Assembly (NCBI RefSeq): GCF_002844535.1
Contig: NZ_PJNH01000003.1
Location: forward strand, 372,001 to 436,000
Length of the DNA: 64,000 bases
Source of the DNA: Halalkalibacillus sediminis
GTDB lineage: Bacteria > Bacillota > Bacilli > Bacillales > Alkalibacillaceae
Reading direction: 5' to 3'
The position numbers and the translations under genes were made by a program. The notes beneath the pieces are model-generated. The model was not told where the DNA came from and did no database searches. It saw nothing but the letters and a program-made list of their open reading frames with translations. Positions within the stretch are counted from its first letter, which is position 1. Each line of letters opens with the position of its first letter. Positions 8,794 to 17,864 of the stretch are shown piece after piece.

Positions 8794-9942
8794 TTATCGT
8801 ATGCTCCATTTCGGGCTAATAGTACGAGTGTAAAAACTGTTTCGTTTTTCTCTTGCTGCCATTAATTTTTCACAGAATTGGTTAGCTGCTTCTACTGTTG
8901 AGACTTGGTTCATTTCTGCTGTTTTATAAACTTCAATCATCGTGTTATAGATTTCTTTCGTTTTTGCTAGCACGCGCTTCTTGTTTGTTCCGTATAGTTC
9001 ATCCGTCACTTGAATTAAGCCGCCTGAGTTAATGATGTAATCGGGTGCGTAAAGGATGTCTCTTTTAGCTAATTCAACACCGTGCTCTTCTTTTAACAAT
9101 TGGTTATTAGCTGAACCTGCAATTGCTTTGAACTGGAATTGCTCGATCGTCGTATCGTTTATGATGCCACCTAGAGCACACGGAATGAAGATATCTGCTG
9201 GCTGACGATAGATTTCGTTTGAGTCGACAATTTCCAAGGTGCCTGATGTTGTCATCGCGTGTTCTTGTAAACGCTCAATGTTATTTTCAACGATATCAGA
9301 GACATAAATGGTGGCACCTTCTTCAAGTAAGCGAACGGCTACTTTGAACCCGACTTTCCCAAGCCCCTGAATCGCATAGGTTACAGGCTGTAAATCTTCG
9401 TGATCGAACAGCATTCTGATAGTAGCTTTTATACCGTAAATGACCCCTTCTGAAGTAGGAATCGATGAATCACCACCGCCGCCATACTCTTCCGGAAGGC
9501 CGACAATATGGTTCGTTTCCTTCATGGCATGAACAAAGTCTTCGAGGGTCGTTCCCATGTCCGTGCCTGTGTAAAAACGACCGTGTAAAGACTCAACGTA
9601 CTGACCAAAGGCACGAAATAATTCAGGCGTTTTATCCGTTTGCGGGTCTCCTATAATTACTGCTTTTCCACCACCAAAATCAACGTCTGAGGCTGCACAT
9701 TTATAACTCATTCCTTTGGACAGGCGCAAAGCATCTTCTAATGCTGCATCAAAGTCTTCATAAGGCTGCATGCGACAGCCGCCAATTGCTGGTCCAAGTT
9801 TAGTACTATGTATCGCAATAATGGCTTTTAGATTGGTTGATGGGTCATTACAAAAGACGACCTGCTCGTGTTCTGCCATTTTGTCGATTAAAGACAAATT
9901 TTTATTTTTATCTCCTTGAAACGATTGGGTTGCGAAGCTCAT
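8794..9942 (-). CDS. Probable phenylalanine dehydrogenase
   Basis: Amino-acid dehydrogenase of 382 aa that deaminates an L-amino acid to its 2-oxoacid with NAD+. Catalytic Lys81 (YKCAAS) and Lys93 (GGGKAVI), Asp128 (TGTDMG) and the Rossmann GLGKVG (193-198) are present. From memory of the family, the motifs [18 protein letters not shown] and a C-terminal KWSI match Lysinibacillus/Bacillus phenylalanine dehydrogenase. Leucine dehydrogenase has TAEDVGTT, GNPSPVTA and ends differently. The adjacent phenylacetyl-CoA genes support phenylalanine as substrate. Leucine/valine dehydrogenase remains the alternative. It is the second gene of the unit, after the hotdog gene. Confidence 0.85.
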   Translation of the reverse strand: MSFATQSFQGDKNKNLSLIDKMAEHEQVVFCNDPSTNLKAIIAIHSTKLGPAIGGCRMQPYEDFDAALEDALRLSKGMSYKCAASDVDFGGGKAVIIGDPQTDKTPELFRAFGQYVESLHGRFYTGTDMGTTLEDFVHAMKETNHIVGLPEEYGGGGDSSIPTSEGVIYGIKATIRMLFDHEDLQPVTYAIQGLGKVGFKVAVRLLEEGATIYVSDIVENNIERLQEHAMTTSGTLEIVDSNEIYRQPADIFIPCALGGIINDTTIEQFQFKAIAGSANNQLLKEEHGVELAKRDILYAPDYIINSGGLIQVTDELYGTNKKRVLAKTKEIYNTMIEVYKTAEMNQVSTVEAANQFCEKLMAAREKRNSFYTRTISPKWSIR

Positions 9943-9965
9943 AATAATCCTCCTAAGTTAGGAAC

Positions 9966-10358
9966 TTATTTATTAGACACAATTTTCTTTTGAATCAATT
10001 CTTTAGGTAAAATCACTTGCTTGACTTCCCCTTCTCCTATTAACTGATCATTATGCCGAGCTTCTACGGTTGTGAGGACTAGTTGATCGCGGTGTTCTAT
10101 TAGAGTGGCTGTGAGAGTAATATTGGCTTGGTACGGGGCAGCATCGATGTGTTTAACCTGTACAGCTGCTCCCATTCCTTCTTCATGGCCTTCTAGAAAA
10201 GGAAGAATAATTTTACGTGATACCCATTCCATGTGGTACACCATGGCGACTGTCGAGTAAACCGGATGAACCACTTCGCCTTCAAAACTAGCAAACATAT
10301 CTTCTGTCACTTGAATATGGATGGTCTCTTGTCGACCAACTACCATACCAGGTTTCAT
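9966..10358 (-). CDS. FlK-type hotdog thioesterase
   Basis: Small single-domain hotdog protein of 130 aa, first gene of the phenylalanine unit. Counting from the ATG at 10358 (AAGGTG 9 nt upstream; the in-frame GTG at 10370 lies inside that site), Thr36, Glu44 and His70 have the same spacing as the Thr42/Glu50/His76 triad of fluoroacetyl-CoA thioesterase FlK. Probable role: hydrolysis of an acyl-CoA, freeing CoA if phenylacetyl-CoA or a dead-end intermediate accumulates, as PaaI does in other phenylacetate clusters. The substrate is inferred only. Confidence 0.7.
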   Translation of the reverse strand: MKPGMVVGRQETIHIQVTEDMFASFEGEVVHPVYSTVAMVYHMEWVSRKIILPFLEGHEEGMGAAVQVKHIDAAPYQANITLTATLIEHRDQLVLTTVEARHNDQLIGEGEVKQVILPKELIQKKIVSNK

Positions 10359-10383
10359 ATCATCGCTCACCTTCTATACAGAA

Positions 10384-10397
10384 TTAAAGCGCTTTCA
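10384..10397 (-). promoter_or_regulatory. Catabolite-responsive element (cre), phenylalanine unit
   Basis: Read on the minus strand, TGAAAGCGCTTTAA matches the cre consensus TGWAANCGNTNWCA except for one base. It lies in the leader, between the promoter and the hotdog gene, where CcpA would act as a roadblock. Confidence 0.6.
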
Positions 10398-10417
10398 TAA
10401 CTAGACAAAAAATTTTA

Positions 10418-10435
10418 TATAACGATTTTTTAACG
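10418..10435 (-). promoter_or_regulatory. Candidate operator shared with the ferredoxin-NADP reductase promoter
   Basis: Minus-strand CGTTAAAAAATCGTTATA is identical at 17 of 18 positions to 22578-22595. It overlaps the predicted transcription start of the phenylalanine unit, a position typical of a repressor site. Confidence 0.55.
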
Positions 10436-10437
10436 CT

Positions 10438-10466
10438 ATTTTATCACTGTGTCATAATATTTACAA
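10438..10466 (-). promoter_or_regulatory. Sigma-A promoter of the phenylalanine unit
   Basis: Minus-strand -35 TTGTAA (10461-10466), 17-nt spacer, -10 TAAAAT (10438-10443). The predicted start near 10431 gives a leader of about 70 nt holding the operator-like element and the cre site. Confidence 0.6.
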
Positions 10467-10499
10467 TAAATTGTTAGAATAATTAATTTTTTCAAATAA

Positions 10500-11468
10500 T
10501 TAATTTTTTCCAGTGTTTAAATGTAGGTTGTTCAGTTGCGACTTCATCTGCTCTGAAGCTTGATATACCATGCCTTCAATTAGCTCTTGGACTGTTGGAA
10601 TATCTGTGATCAGACCTGCGACTTGACCGCTGTTAAGGAAGCCATTTTCTAGGTCACCTTCTAAAGCTCCTCTAGCATGGAGTTCTTCAGTGGTCATGTT
10701 GCGGTATTGATCTCGGGTCAGACCTGACTTTTCTAAGTCGGTGATTTTTTGCGCATAAGGTGTGTCCAGAATTCGTCTGATTTGGCCTACTGTTCGGCCG
10801 ATAATAACCGTCCCTGTGCCATTAGCTTCAAGAACTTTATTTTTGTAATTGTCATGAAATGGCGCTTCCTGTGTGGAGATAAATCGTGTGCCCATTTGCA
10901 CACCGCTTGCTCCTAACATGAGTGTTGCTGCAAGGCCTTTTCCATCACCAATGCCTCCTGCTGCAAGTACTGGGATGTTTACATTTTGTACGATTTGCGG
11001 GATCAGCGTGAATGTAGTGAGCTCGAGGTTCGAGTTGATCCCTGCTGCCTCGTAACCTTCTGCGACCAAAATATCCGCTCCCGCTTCTTCCGCTTTCTTC
11101 GCATGTTTTACCGACGCGACAAGCGTCATAACTTTGATGCCATGTTCGTGAAGGTGCGGAATGAATGGCGCTGGGTTGCCTGCGGATAGTGATACGACAG
11201 GGATTTTGTGCTTGATCACTAGATCGATGAGATCTTCAGCATGTGGTGACACAGCAAGTGCGATGTTCACCGCGAACGGTCGATCCGTGAGCTCTTTTGT
11301 TTCTATAATGATTTGATCAACTTCTTCTGGCGTCATCGTTCCACAACCGATTGTTCCGAGACCACCTGCGTTCGATACAGCGGATGTCAGCTGAGCATTA
11401 CTGATATTACCCATCCCACCTTGAATGATTGGATATTGGATATTTAGCATTTTGCATACGTCGTTCAT
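10500..11468 (-). CDS. Nitronate monooxygenase/FabK-like flavoprotein
   Basis: FMN-dependent TIM-barrel protein of 322 aa of the nitronate monooxygenase (NPD) / FabK family. Visible are PIIQGGMG at the start, VAEGYEAAG in the middle, and the FMN-phosphate binding LAAGGIGDGKGLAATLMLGASGVQ split over about residues 168-192. GGAGG precedes the ATG. It is the last gene of the paa-strand block, 88 nt downstream of the crotonase gene, with no clear terminator between them. A role in phenylacetate catabolism is unknown. It could detoxify nitronates, or act as an enoyl reductase on a pathway intermediate. Confidence 0.75.
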   Translation of the reverse strand: MNDVCKMLNIQYPIIQGGMGNISNAQLTSAVSNAGGLGTIGCGTMTPEEVDQIIIETKELTDRPFAVNIALAVSPHAEDLIDLVIKHKIPVVSLSAGNPAPFIPHLHEHGIKVMTLVASVKHAKKAEEAGADILVAEGYEAAGINSNLELTTFTLIPQIVQNVNIPVLAAGGIGDGKGLAATLMLGASGVQMGTRFISTQEAPFHDNYKNKVLEANGTGTVIIGRTVGQIRRILDTPYAQKITDLEKSGLTRDQYRNMTTEELHARGALEGDLENGFLNSGQVAGLITDIPTVQELIEGMVYQASEQMKSQLNNLHLNTGKN

Positions 11469-11556
11469 TATGTGACCTCCTTCGTTGTATTGGTGCGACT
11501 GGTTGATTGCCTGAGTGGGTTGCTTGAGCTCTCATATACCCCAACGAACTCTCATA

Positions 11557-12330
11557 CTACTTCCCAGTGAAATTCGGTTGGCGTTTTTCGCTAAATGCGC
11601 GCAAGGCCTCTTGACGATCTTTAGTCGGAATCGTGAGTTCATAGGCTTTTGCTTCAATTGCGAGTCCTGTTTGAAGATCAGCACTCATGCCGCGGCTAAT
11701 GGCGTATTTAGCTTGTTGAATAGCTACGGGACCGTTCCCTAGAATTTCGCTCGCTAACTGCTCACAAGTTTCATTCAACTTTTCTTTTTCAACGACTTTA
11801 AGTAAAATTCCAAGGTCTAAAGCTTCGGAAGCTGACATTTTCTTAGCAGTAAAAATGAGCTCTTTCGCTTTCATTTCGCCTACAATTCGAGGCAGTCGCT
11901 GCGTTCCACCTGCACCTGGGATGATTGCCCAGCTCGTTTCTGTGAGCCCCAACTTCGCCTCTGACACCGCAATTTTAAAATCACAAGCGAGCATCAGCTC
12001 AAATCCCCCACCAAAGCAGTAACCGTTAACGGCAGCAATCGTCGGCATCGGTAACTCTGCTAAGCTGTTGGTCATATCCTGAATGGCTTTCACGTTGCGA
12101 CGGACTTCAGATTCGTTCAAGGTTTTTCGTTCCTTCAAGTCTGCACCCGCACTAAAGGCTTTTTCACCCGCACCCGTTACGATCAAAACCTTAACGTCAG
12201 GATCTACGTGAATGGCATTCATTCGATCTTTCAAATCGCACAGCATATCGTAATTCATACTATTTAACGACTCTTCACGGTTCAACGTTAAATAACCGAT
12301 TCCGTTTTCTTTATGGAATAGTACCGTCAT
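11557..12330 (-). CDS. Enoyl-CoA hydratase family protein
   Basis: Crotonase of 257 aa, cytosolic trimer by family. It carries the oxyanion-hole AFSAGADLKE and GYCFGGGFELMLACD, and a second Glu in GLTETSWAIIPGAGG, so both hydratase glutamates are present. The TETSWAIIPG segment resembles AUH/methylglutaconyl-type hydratases rather than PaaF. The start is ATG 12330, with AAGGGG 8 nt upstream. As one of three crotonases in this paa block with no MaoC-type PaaZ domain, it is a candidate for an otherwise unassigned hydration step. That is inference. Confidence 0.8.
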   Translation of the reverse strand: MTVLFHKENGIGYLTLNREESLNSMNYDMLCDLKDRMNAIHVDPDVKVLIVTGAGEKAFSAGADLKERKTLNESEVRRNVKAIQDMTNSLAELPMPTIAAVNGYCFGGGFELMLACDFKIAVSEAKLGLTETSWAIIPGAGGTQRLPRIVGEMKAKELIFTAKKMSASEALDLGILLKVVEKEKLNETCEQLASEILGNGPVAIQQAKYAISRGMSADLQTGLAIEAKAYELTIPTKDRQEALRAFSEKRQPNFTGK

Positions 12331-12342
12331 GTTCATGACCCC

Positions 12343-13545
12343 TTATTCGATATTCTCAACCATCGATGCAATCCCCTGGCCGACGCCGACACACATCGTG
12401 GCCAAGCCATACTTGGTATTCCGCTTTTTCATTTCATGAATCAAGGTCGTTAAAATTCGTGCACCACTTGCGCCGAGGGGGTGCCCGAATGCGATCGCCC
12501 CACCGTTTACGTTCACTTTAGATGAATCAAGCTCCAATTGACGCATGCATTCTAATGACTGCGATGCAAAAGCCTCGTTTAGCTCAACTAATCCGATATC
12601 CTCAATCGAATGTCCTGTCCGTTTTAACAGCTTCTGAGTGGCACGAATAGGTCCAAGCCCCATCACGGCTGGTTCGAGTCCTGCAGTTGCCCCTCCCACA
12701 AATTTAACTAGAGGTTTTAAGCCAAGTTCGCGGGCTTTATCCGCGCTCATTACGAGTAACGCTGATGCGCCATCATTCACTCCAGAAGCGTTACCGGCTG
12801 TGATCGTTCCACCTTCAAAAATAGGCCGTAACTTCTCTAACTTCTCCAAAGTCGATGTCGGCCTTGGATGCTCATCATCTGTTACCGTGATCTCGGTACC
12901 TTTTCGGTCATGATAGGTTACAGGTATGATTTCTTCTTTAAAGCGATCTGATTCCATCGCTCTTTTCGCGCGCATCTGACTTTCATAAGCGAATTCATCT
13001 TGATCTTTACGAGAGATCCCATAACGCTCGGCCACATTCTCTGCTGTTTGTGGCATAGTATCTGAACCATACATTTCTTCTAACTTTTGATTAGTAAAAC
13101 GCCAGCCAATGGTTGTATCGTACATTTCCATGTTGCCCCGAGGAAATTCTTTCTCAGGCTTTGCCATAACAAAAGGGGCACGTGTCATACTTTCTGTCCC
13201 GCCTGCAATAAATACATCACCTTCACCAACCGCAATCGCTCTGGCGGCGTACATGACCGCATCCATGCCTGACCCGCATAAGCGGTTAACTGTCGTACCA
13301 GCTACTTCCACAGGCAAACCGGCTAACAACGCTGACATCCTTGCGACATTTCGATTGTCTTCCCCAGCCTGATTGGCATTGCCTAAGACGACTTCTTCAA
13401 CCAATTCAGGTGACACATCAGGATTCCTTTCCATCAGAGCCTTAATCACAATCGCCCCAAGATCATCTGGTCGAATGTTTTTTAAAGCCCCTTTATATCG
13501 ACCAATGGGCGTTCTGACTGCATCTACTATAACGACTTCATTCAT
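12343..13545 (-). CDS. paaJ: Beta-ketoadipyl-CoA thiolase (acetyl-CoA acyltransferase)
   Basis: Degradative thiolase of 400 aa. The nucleophilic Cys is in [10 protein letters not shown] (about residue 90), His in [12 protein letters not shown] and the second Cys in CVGVGQG. In the phenylacetate pathway PaaJ cleaves 3-oxoadipyl-CoA to succinyl-CoA and acetyl-CoA, and also acts after ring opening on 3-oxo-5,6-dehydrosuberyl-CoA. Its start overlaps the paaH stop, so it is translationally coupled. Family-level assignment is firm; the substrate comes from context. Confidence 0.88.
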   Translation of the reverse strand: MNEVVIVDAVRTPIGRYKGALKNIRPDDLGAIVIKALMERNPDVSPELVEEVVLGNANQAGEDNRNVARMSALLAGLPVEVAGTTVNRLCGSGMDAVMYAARAIAVGEGDVFIAGGTESMTRAPFVMAKPEKEFPRGNMEMYDTTIGWRFTNQKLEEMYGSDTMPQTAENVAERYGISRKDQDEFAYESQMRAKRAMESDRFKEEIIPVTYHDRKGTEITVTDDEHPRPTSTLEKLEKLRPIFEGGTITAGNASGVNDGASALLVMSADKARELGLKPLVKFVGGATAGLEPAVMGLGPIRATQKLLKRTGHSIEDIGLVELNEAFASQSLECMRQLELDSSKVNVNGGAIAFGHPLGASGARILTTLIHEMKKRNTKYGLATMCVGVGQGIASMVENIE

Positions 13546-14417
13546 TTTTTAACCAACCCATCTTTCTCTGTGTAATCGTAAACACCTTTACCGGATTTGC
13601 GACCAAGGCGACCGGCTTTAACGTACTGTTCAAGTAATGGTGCTGGACGATATTTTTCACCTAATGTTTCGTGTAAGTATCTGAGATTATTCAAGCGAGC
13701 ATCTAAGCCGACTAAATCCCCGAGCTCAAGCGGCCCCATTGGATAGTTCAACCCTAGTTTAATCGCTTTATCAATATCTTCAGCCGTGGCTACACCTTCT
13801 TGTAGCATATGAAAAGCTTCGTTCCCTACAAGCGCACTGATCCGACTGGTTACAAAACCAGGGAATTCATTCACTTCAACCGTCTCTTTACCCATTTGTT
13901 CTGAGGCAGCTTGAATGATTTCAACCGTTTGATCACTCGTTTCAAGGCCACGCACAATCTCTACCAATTTCATCTTGTGAACCGGGTTAAAAAAGTGCAT
14001 GACAGCCACTTGGTCTGGCCGCTCTGTAAATGACCCTAACTCTGTGGGACTAATGGTAGATGTATTTGATGCTAGAATCGCATGTTCAGGAGCATGGGCA
14101 TCTGCTGTTTCTAGCACTCTTTGTTTTAACTCTCTTCTTTCCGGAACCGCTTCAATCAATAAATCGCAGTGAGCCGAAGCCCCCTCCAGATCAGTTGTCG
14201 TATGAAAGTGGTTGAATAGTTCAGTTTGCTGTTGTTCGGTTAATTTTCCAATCTGAATGCCTTTATCGGATGTTCGTTTGGCGTGCTGGTAGGCTTGGTC
14301 CAACTGTTCCTCGGACACATCTACTAGGGTTGTGTTGAAACCTGAAAGGGCCGAGACATAAGCTATGCCTCGCCCCATCACTCCAGCACCCACGACTGTA
14401 ACGTTTTGGATCGTCAT
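13542..14417 (-). CDS. paaH: 3-hydroxyacyl-CoA dehydrogenase
   Basis: NAD+-dependent 3-hydroxyadipyl-CoA dehydrogenase candidate of 291 aa. It has the Rossmann [10 protein letters not shown] at the N-terminus, the [13 protein letters not shown] motif with catalytic His (about residue 140), and the C-terminal helical domain with [13 protein letters not shown] and [11 protein letters not shown]. The size fits the single-domain PaaH/HbdA family. ATG 14417 is used; a GTG two codons upstream is possible. It sits between the aldehyde dehydrogenase gene and paaJ. Confidence 0.88.
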   Translation of the reverse strand: MTIQNVTVVGAGVMGRGIAYVSALSGFNTTLVDVSEEQLDQAYQHAKRTSDKGIQIGKLTEQQQTELFNHFHTTTDLEGASAHCDLLIEAVPERRELKQRVLETADAHAPEHAILASNTSTISPTELGSFTERPDQVAVMHFFNPVHKMKLVEIVRGLETSDQTVEIIQAASEQMGKETVEVNEFPGFVTSRISALVGNEAFHMLQEGVATAEDIDKAIKLGLNYPMGPLELGDLVGLDARLNNLRYLHETLGEKYRPAPLLEQYVKAGRLGRKSGKGVYDYTEKDGLVKK

Positions 14418-14450
14418 GGACACTCTACCTTTCTTTGGAACTATGATTTT

Positions 14451-15968
14451 TTATACGTTAAACGGATTAAGAGGTTTTGGCCCGTAGTAAGACAGGACAC
14501 TCTTATCTTCCATATATAAATCTAGTGTTTCGACGGTTAGCTCGCGTCCAAACCCTGATTGTTTATAACCACCGAATGGGGTTCCAGGGAATGCCGAGAA
14601 CGGGCTATTCACCATCACAATACCTGCTTGGATTTGGTGTGCAACACGTGTTGCGCGACCTTGATCTGTCGTCCAAATCGCTGAACCTAAGCCGTACTTC
14701 GTATCATTCGCACGCTTAACCACGTCTTTTTCATCTGTGAACTTCTCAACAACAACCACTGGCCCGAAAATTTCTTCCTGAACAGCTTTCATGTCAGGTG
14801 TTACATCCGTGATAACGGTCGGTGCATACCAGTGACCATTTTCGTGACCATCAGGATAGATTTGCTTACCACCTGTCGCAATCGTTGCGCCGTCTTCTTT
14901 GGCTGACTGGACATAGCCATCAATGACTTCTAATTGGTCTTTACTAATGATCGATCCAAGGTGAGTTCCTTTATCCATTGGGTCACCTGACACAAGCTTC
15001 TCTGTCTTTTCAATGAATTTTTCCATGAACTCATCGTAAATCGATTCGTGCACGAACATGCGCGAGCGCGCTTCACAAGACTGGCCTGTGTTGAAGAAGA
15101 TTCCGAATAACGATCCAGCAACTGCTGCTTCCATATCTGCATCTTCAAACACGATGTTCGGTGATTTACCACCAAGCTCTAATGTAAGACGTTTCAATGT
15201 TTGAGAAGCTTTTTCCATAATGTCTTTACCTGTAGGCGTTGAGCCAGTGAAAGCAACTTTATTCACATCCTCATGCTGTACTAAGTAATCACCAACAACA
15301 GCACCTGAACCTGGGATGGTATTCACGACCCCTTCAGGAACACCCGCTTCATGGCAAATTTCATTTAGAATAATCGCCGTAATTGGAGTTAGAGACGCCG
15401 GCTTAATGACGACTGAACATCCTGCCGCAATCGCCGGAGCAATCTTCCAAGCTGCCATCATCATTGGATAGTTCCAAGGGATAATCTGCGCACATACGCC
15501 CAACGGCTCTTTATGCGTATAGTTAAAGAAACCGTATGGCATGTTATTTACTTCACCACGATGCCCTACAATTGCGCCCGCGTAAAATTCAAAATCCTCA
15601 ATCGACTGGTTAACCTGAACAGTTGCTGCCCCCACAGACTTACCACTGTTCAGAACTTCCATTTCGACTAATTCTTTAAAGCGCGAACGCATAATCTCAG
15701 CAATTTTATTCAATACGCGTGCACGTTTGCCTACTGGATACTTGCGCCACTTTCCATTGTCAAAAGCATTGCGCGCGGCTTGAACCGCTTTTTCTGCATC
15801 TTCTTCATTCGCTTTTGCAATCGTTGCAAGAGACTCCCCTTTAGCCGGGTTAAACGTATCAAATGTGTCACCTGAACTACTTTCTACACGTTCACCGTTA
15901 ATAATCATCGAGTAGTGCTGGCGCTTCATCTCGCCAACTTCTGTAATAGCTTCTTTAGTCATTTCCAT
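14451..15968 (-). CDS. Aldehyde dehydrogenase of the paa cluster
   Basis: NAD(P)+-dependent aldehyde dehydrogenase of 505 aa. Glu in LELGGKSPN, the nucleophilic Cys in NTGQSCEAR, and the C-terminal GGYKQSGFGREL are intact. It has no C-terminal MaoC-like hydratase domain, unlike E. coli PaaZ. In context it probably oxidises 3-oxo-5,6-dehydrosuberyl-CoA semialdehyde, with ring opening done by another protein. Phenylacetaldehyde dehydrogenase is the alternative. AAGGAG precedes the ATG. Upstream is the paaG-like gene, 23 nt away. Confidence 0.85.
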   Translation of the reverse strand: MEMTKEAITEVGEMKRQHYSMIINGERVESSSGDTFDTFNPAKGESLATIAKANEEDAEKAVQAARNAFDNGKWRKYPVGKRARVLNKIAEIMRSRFKELVEMEVLNSGKSVGAATVQVNQSIEDFEFYAGAIVGHRGEVNNMPYGFFNYTHKEPLGVCAQIIPWNYPMMMAAWKIAPAIAAGCSVVIKPASLTPITAIILNEICHEAGVPEGVVNTIPGSGAVVGDYLVQHEDVNKVAFTGSTPTGKDIMEKASQTLKRLTLELGGKSPNIVFEDADMEAAVAGSLFGIFFNTGQSCEARSRMFVHESIYDEFMEKFIEKTEKLVSGDPMDKGTHLGSIISKDQLEVIDGYVQSAKEDGATIATGGKQIYPDGHENGHWYAPTVITDVTPDMKAVQEEIFGPVVVVEKFTDEKDVVKRANDTKYGLGSAIWTTDQGRATRVAHQIQAGIVMVNSPFSAFPGTPFGGYKQSGFGRELTVETLDLYMEDKSVLSYYGPKPLNPFNV

Positions 15969-15991
15969 TTCGAATCGCTCCTTCTATTAAT

Positions 15992-16768
15992 CTATTGACC
16001 TGTATACGTCGGTTGTCGTTTTTCTTTAAATGCTTGCACACCTTCGCGATGATCTTCGGACTGACCTGCGATGCGCTGGGCAAAAGCTTCTTTTTCCAAA
16101 AATTCATCGTAGGACTCGTGCATGCTATCCATCATGTAACGCTTCACGAGTGCTATCGATTTTGTCGGCATGCTCGCTAAGTTCTGAGTAAACTCATTTA
16201 CTTTTTCATCCCACTCATTCTCTTCCACAACTTCTGTTACGAGGCCTAAATCGTGAGCTTCTGTTGCTGTCATCGGTTTCCCTAAAACGATCATCTCCAT
16301 CGCTTTCGCATAACCGATTAAACGCGGTAAATGGTACATCATCCCCGAATCAGGCACGAGACCGATTCCAACAAACGCACTCAAAAACTTAGCACTAGAC
16401 TTCATCAACCTGAAATCGCAAGCTAACGCTAAACTCATCCCTGCCCCTGCGGCTGTTCCATTTACAGCTGCAACTATAGGCTTCGCTGTGTCCTTAAGTT
16501 GTTTTAACATGGGTTGATAACGTGTTCTAAGGAACTCTGCATGGTTTGTATCCTCATCAACATCCTGCAGATCCTGTCCGGAACAAAACGCTTTTCCTTC
16601 ACCGGTAAAAACAATGCAACGAACTTCCTTATTTTTATCAGCAGACTTCAATGCTTTTGTAATTTCGTAGTTCATTTCTTTTGTAAAAGCGTTATAAGCT
16701 TTCGGACGGTTCAACGTAATCGTGGCTACCCCGTCTTTTTCGCTATAAAGAATCGTTTCAAAATCCAT
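15992..16768 (-). CDS. paaG: 1,2-epoxyphenylacetyl-CoA isomerase (PaaG-like)
   Basis: Crotonase-fold isomerase of 258 aa. In PaaG the ring epoxide of phenylacetyl-CoA is isomerised to the seven-membered oxepin-CoA. Marks are FCSGQDL, GTAAGAGMSLALACD and GLVPDSGMMY. The usual hydratase Glu is absent in the first block, while the Asp in VPDSG, typical of isomerases, is present. AAGGGG precedes the ATG. It lies 3 nt downstream of the third crotonase gene. The isomerase rather than hydratase assignment rests on these motif differences. Confidence 0.82.
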   Translation of the reverse strand: MDFETILYSEKDGVATITLNRPKAYNAFTKEMNYEITKALKSADKNKEVRCIVFTGEGKAFCSGQDLQDVDEDTNHAEFLRTRYQPMLKQLKDTAKPIVAAVNGTAAGAGMSLALACDFRLMKSSAKFLSAFVGIGLVPDSGMMYHLPRLIGYAKAMEMIVLGKPMTATEAHDLGLVTEVVEENEWDEKVNEFTQNLASMPTKSIALVKRYMMDSMHESYDEFLEKEAFAQRIAGQSEDHREGVQAFKEKRQPTYTGQ

Positions 16769-16771
16769 GAT

Positions 16772-17545
16772 TTACACCCCTTTAAAATGAGGAGGTCTTT
16801 TTTCAACAAATGCTTTCATGCCTTCTTTTTGGTCTTCAGAATCAAAAGCTAAATAAAAATTCTTCCGCTCAAGTTTCATTCCATCCATGAGCGACAAATC
16901 TTCAGCTGCTCGAACAGCTTCCTTAATTAAACGTACCGAGATCGGTGCTTGATTTGCTAAAGATTGAGCAAAGCGCATCGACTCTTCTTTAACAAGCTCA
17001 GGGGCTACCACTCGGTTAACGATGCCTAATGACTGCGCTTCATCCGCTTTAAACGGTTCACCAAGCCAAATCCACTCTAAAGCTTTACGTTGCCCGATCG
17101 CTTTAGTTAGTAATTGCGTGCCACCTGCACCAGGCATGACGCCTAACTTCACTTCCGGGAATCCAAATTTGGCATCTTCACCCGCTATAATTAAGTCACA
17201 GTGTAGCGCCAACTCAAAGGCACCCCCAAGACAAAATCCATTAACTGACGCGATCACTGGCTTTTTAATCAAAGTCATGCGATCCCATACGGCGAAAGGA
17301 TTTGCCATTTCCATCGATAGTGGCGTTTCTTCCATCATCTCGTCAATGTCCGCACCCGCCGCAAACACTTTATCATTGCCTTTGATCATCATTACTCGAA
17401 TTTCTGGGTTTCGATCATACATTTCTAGCTGATCAACAATCTCATCCACCATCTGCCGGTTTAACGCATTCAAGACATTTGGGCGATTAAGCTCAACCAC
17501 CCCAACTTGACCCTCTTCATAAACCTTAATTAACTGATGGGACAT
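16772..17545 (-). CDS. paaF: Enoyl-CoA hydratase (PaaF-like)
   Basis: Crotonase of 257 aa with both catalytic glutamates (CLGGAFELALHCD and GFPEVKLGVMPGAGG). It is the best PaaF candidate, hydrating 2,3-dehydroadipyl-CoA to 3-hydroxyadipyl-CoA. The gene overlaps the EthD-like gene by 20 nt, with GAGG ahead of the ATG. The symbol is less certain than for paaG, because another true-hydratase gene lies at 11557-12330 and either could be PaaF. Confidence 0.72.
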   Translation of the reverse strand: MSHQLIKVYEEGQVGVVELNRPNVLNALNRQMVDEIVDQLEMYDRNPEIRVMMIKGNDKVFAAGADIDEMMEETPLSMEMANPFAVWDRMTLIKKPVIASVNGFCLGGAFELALHCDLIIAGEDAKFGFPEVKLGVMPGAGGTQLLTKAIGQRKALEWIWLGEPFKADEAQSLGIVNRVVAPELVKEESMRFAQSLANQAPISVRLIKEAVRAAEDLSLMDGMKLERKNFYLAFDSEDQKEGMKAFVEKRPPHFKGV

Positions 17546-17843
17546 TTACTTCCTCACCAATCACTAATGTCACAATATCACCGGCAAATTTCATAACATC
17601 CTTACCAGATGCTTTTCCTTCATCTGTTTTCATTGCTGCCTGTAATGATTCATGGTCGTCATAGAACATTTCGCAAAGTAAGTAATAATCCGTTTCTCCC
17701 ATTGGCGATCCAACGATTTTCGTCACTTTCATGTCTCTAAGTCCTGGAATCTTCTGAGTAATCGGTGTATGTGTGTTGAAGTAGTGCTCATCAAACTTCT
17801 CTTGATCCTCTGGTTTCTTGTAAATAGCGATTAATTTTACCAT
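17526..17843 (-). CDS. EthD-family protein
   Basis: Small dimeric ferredoxin-like-fold protein of 105 aa. The N-terminal MVKLIAIYKKPEDQEKFDEHY and the THTPITQKIPGLR segment are typical of EthD (PF07110). EthD-like proteins occur beside several oxygenase systems, but their reaction is often unknown. It sits between paaD and the paaF-like gene, so it is probably made together with the epoxidase. A role in helping an unstable oxygenated CoA intermediate is speculation. Confidence 0.8.
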   Translation of the reverse strand: MVKLIAIYKKPEDQEKFDEHYFNTHTPITQKIPGLRDMKVTKIVGSPMGETDYYLLCEMFYDDHESLQAAMKTDEGKASGKDVMKFAGDIVTLVIGEEVNVPSVN

Positions 17844-17864
17844 TTAAATTTCCCCTCTCAAATT

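Noticed and set aside
10481-10511. Tandem AATAATTAATTTTTTC-like repeat at the end of the nitronate monooxygenase gene
   Set aside because: Two short AT-rich copies only; likely chance or slippage rather than a functional array.
17022-17432. Plus-strand ORF of 136 aa opposite the paaF-like gene
   Set aside because: Antisense to a well-supported crotonase; codon pattern follows the crotonase frame.
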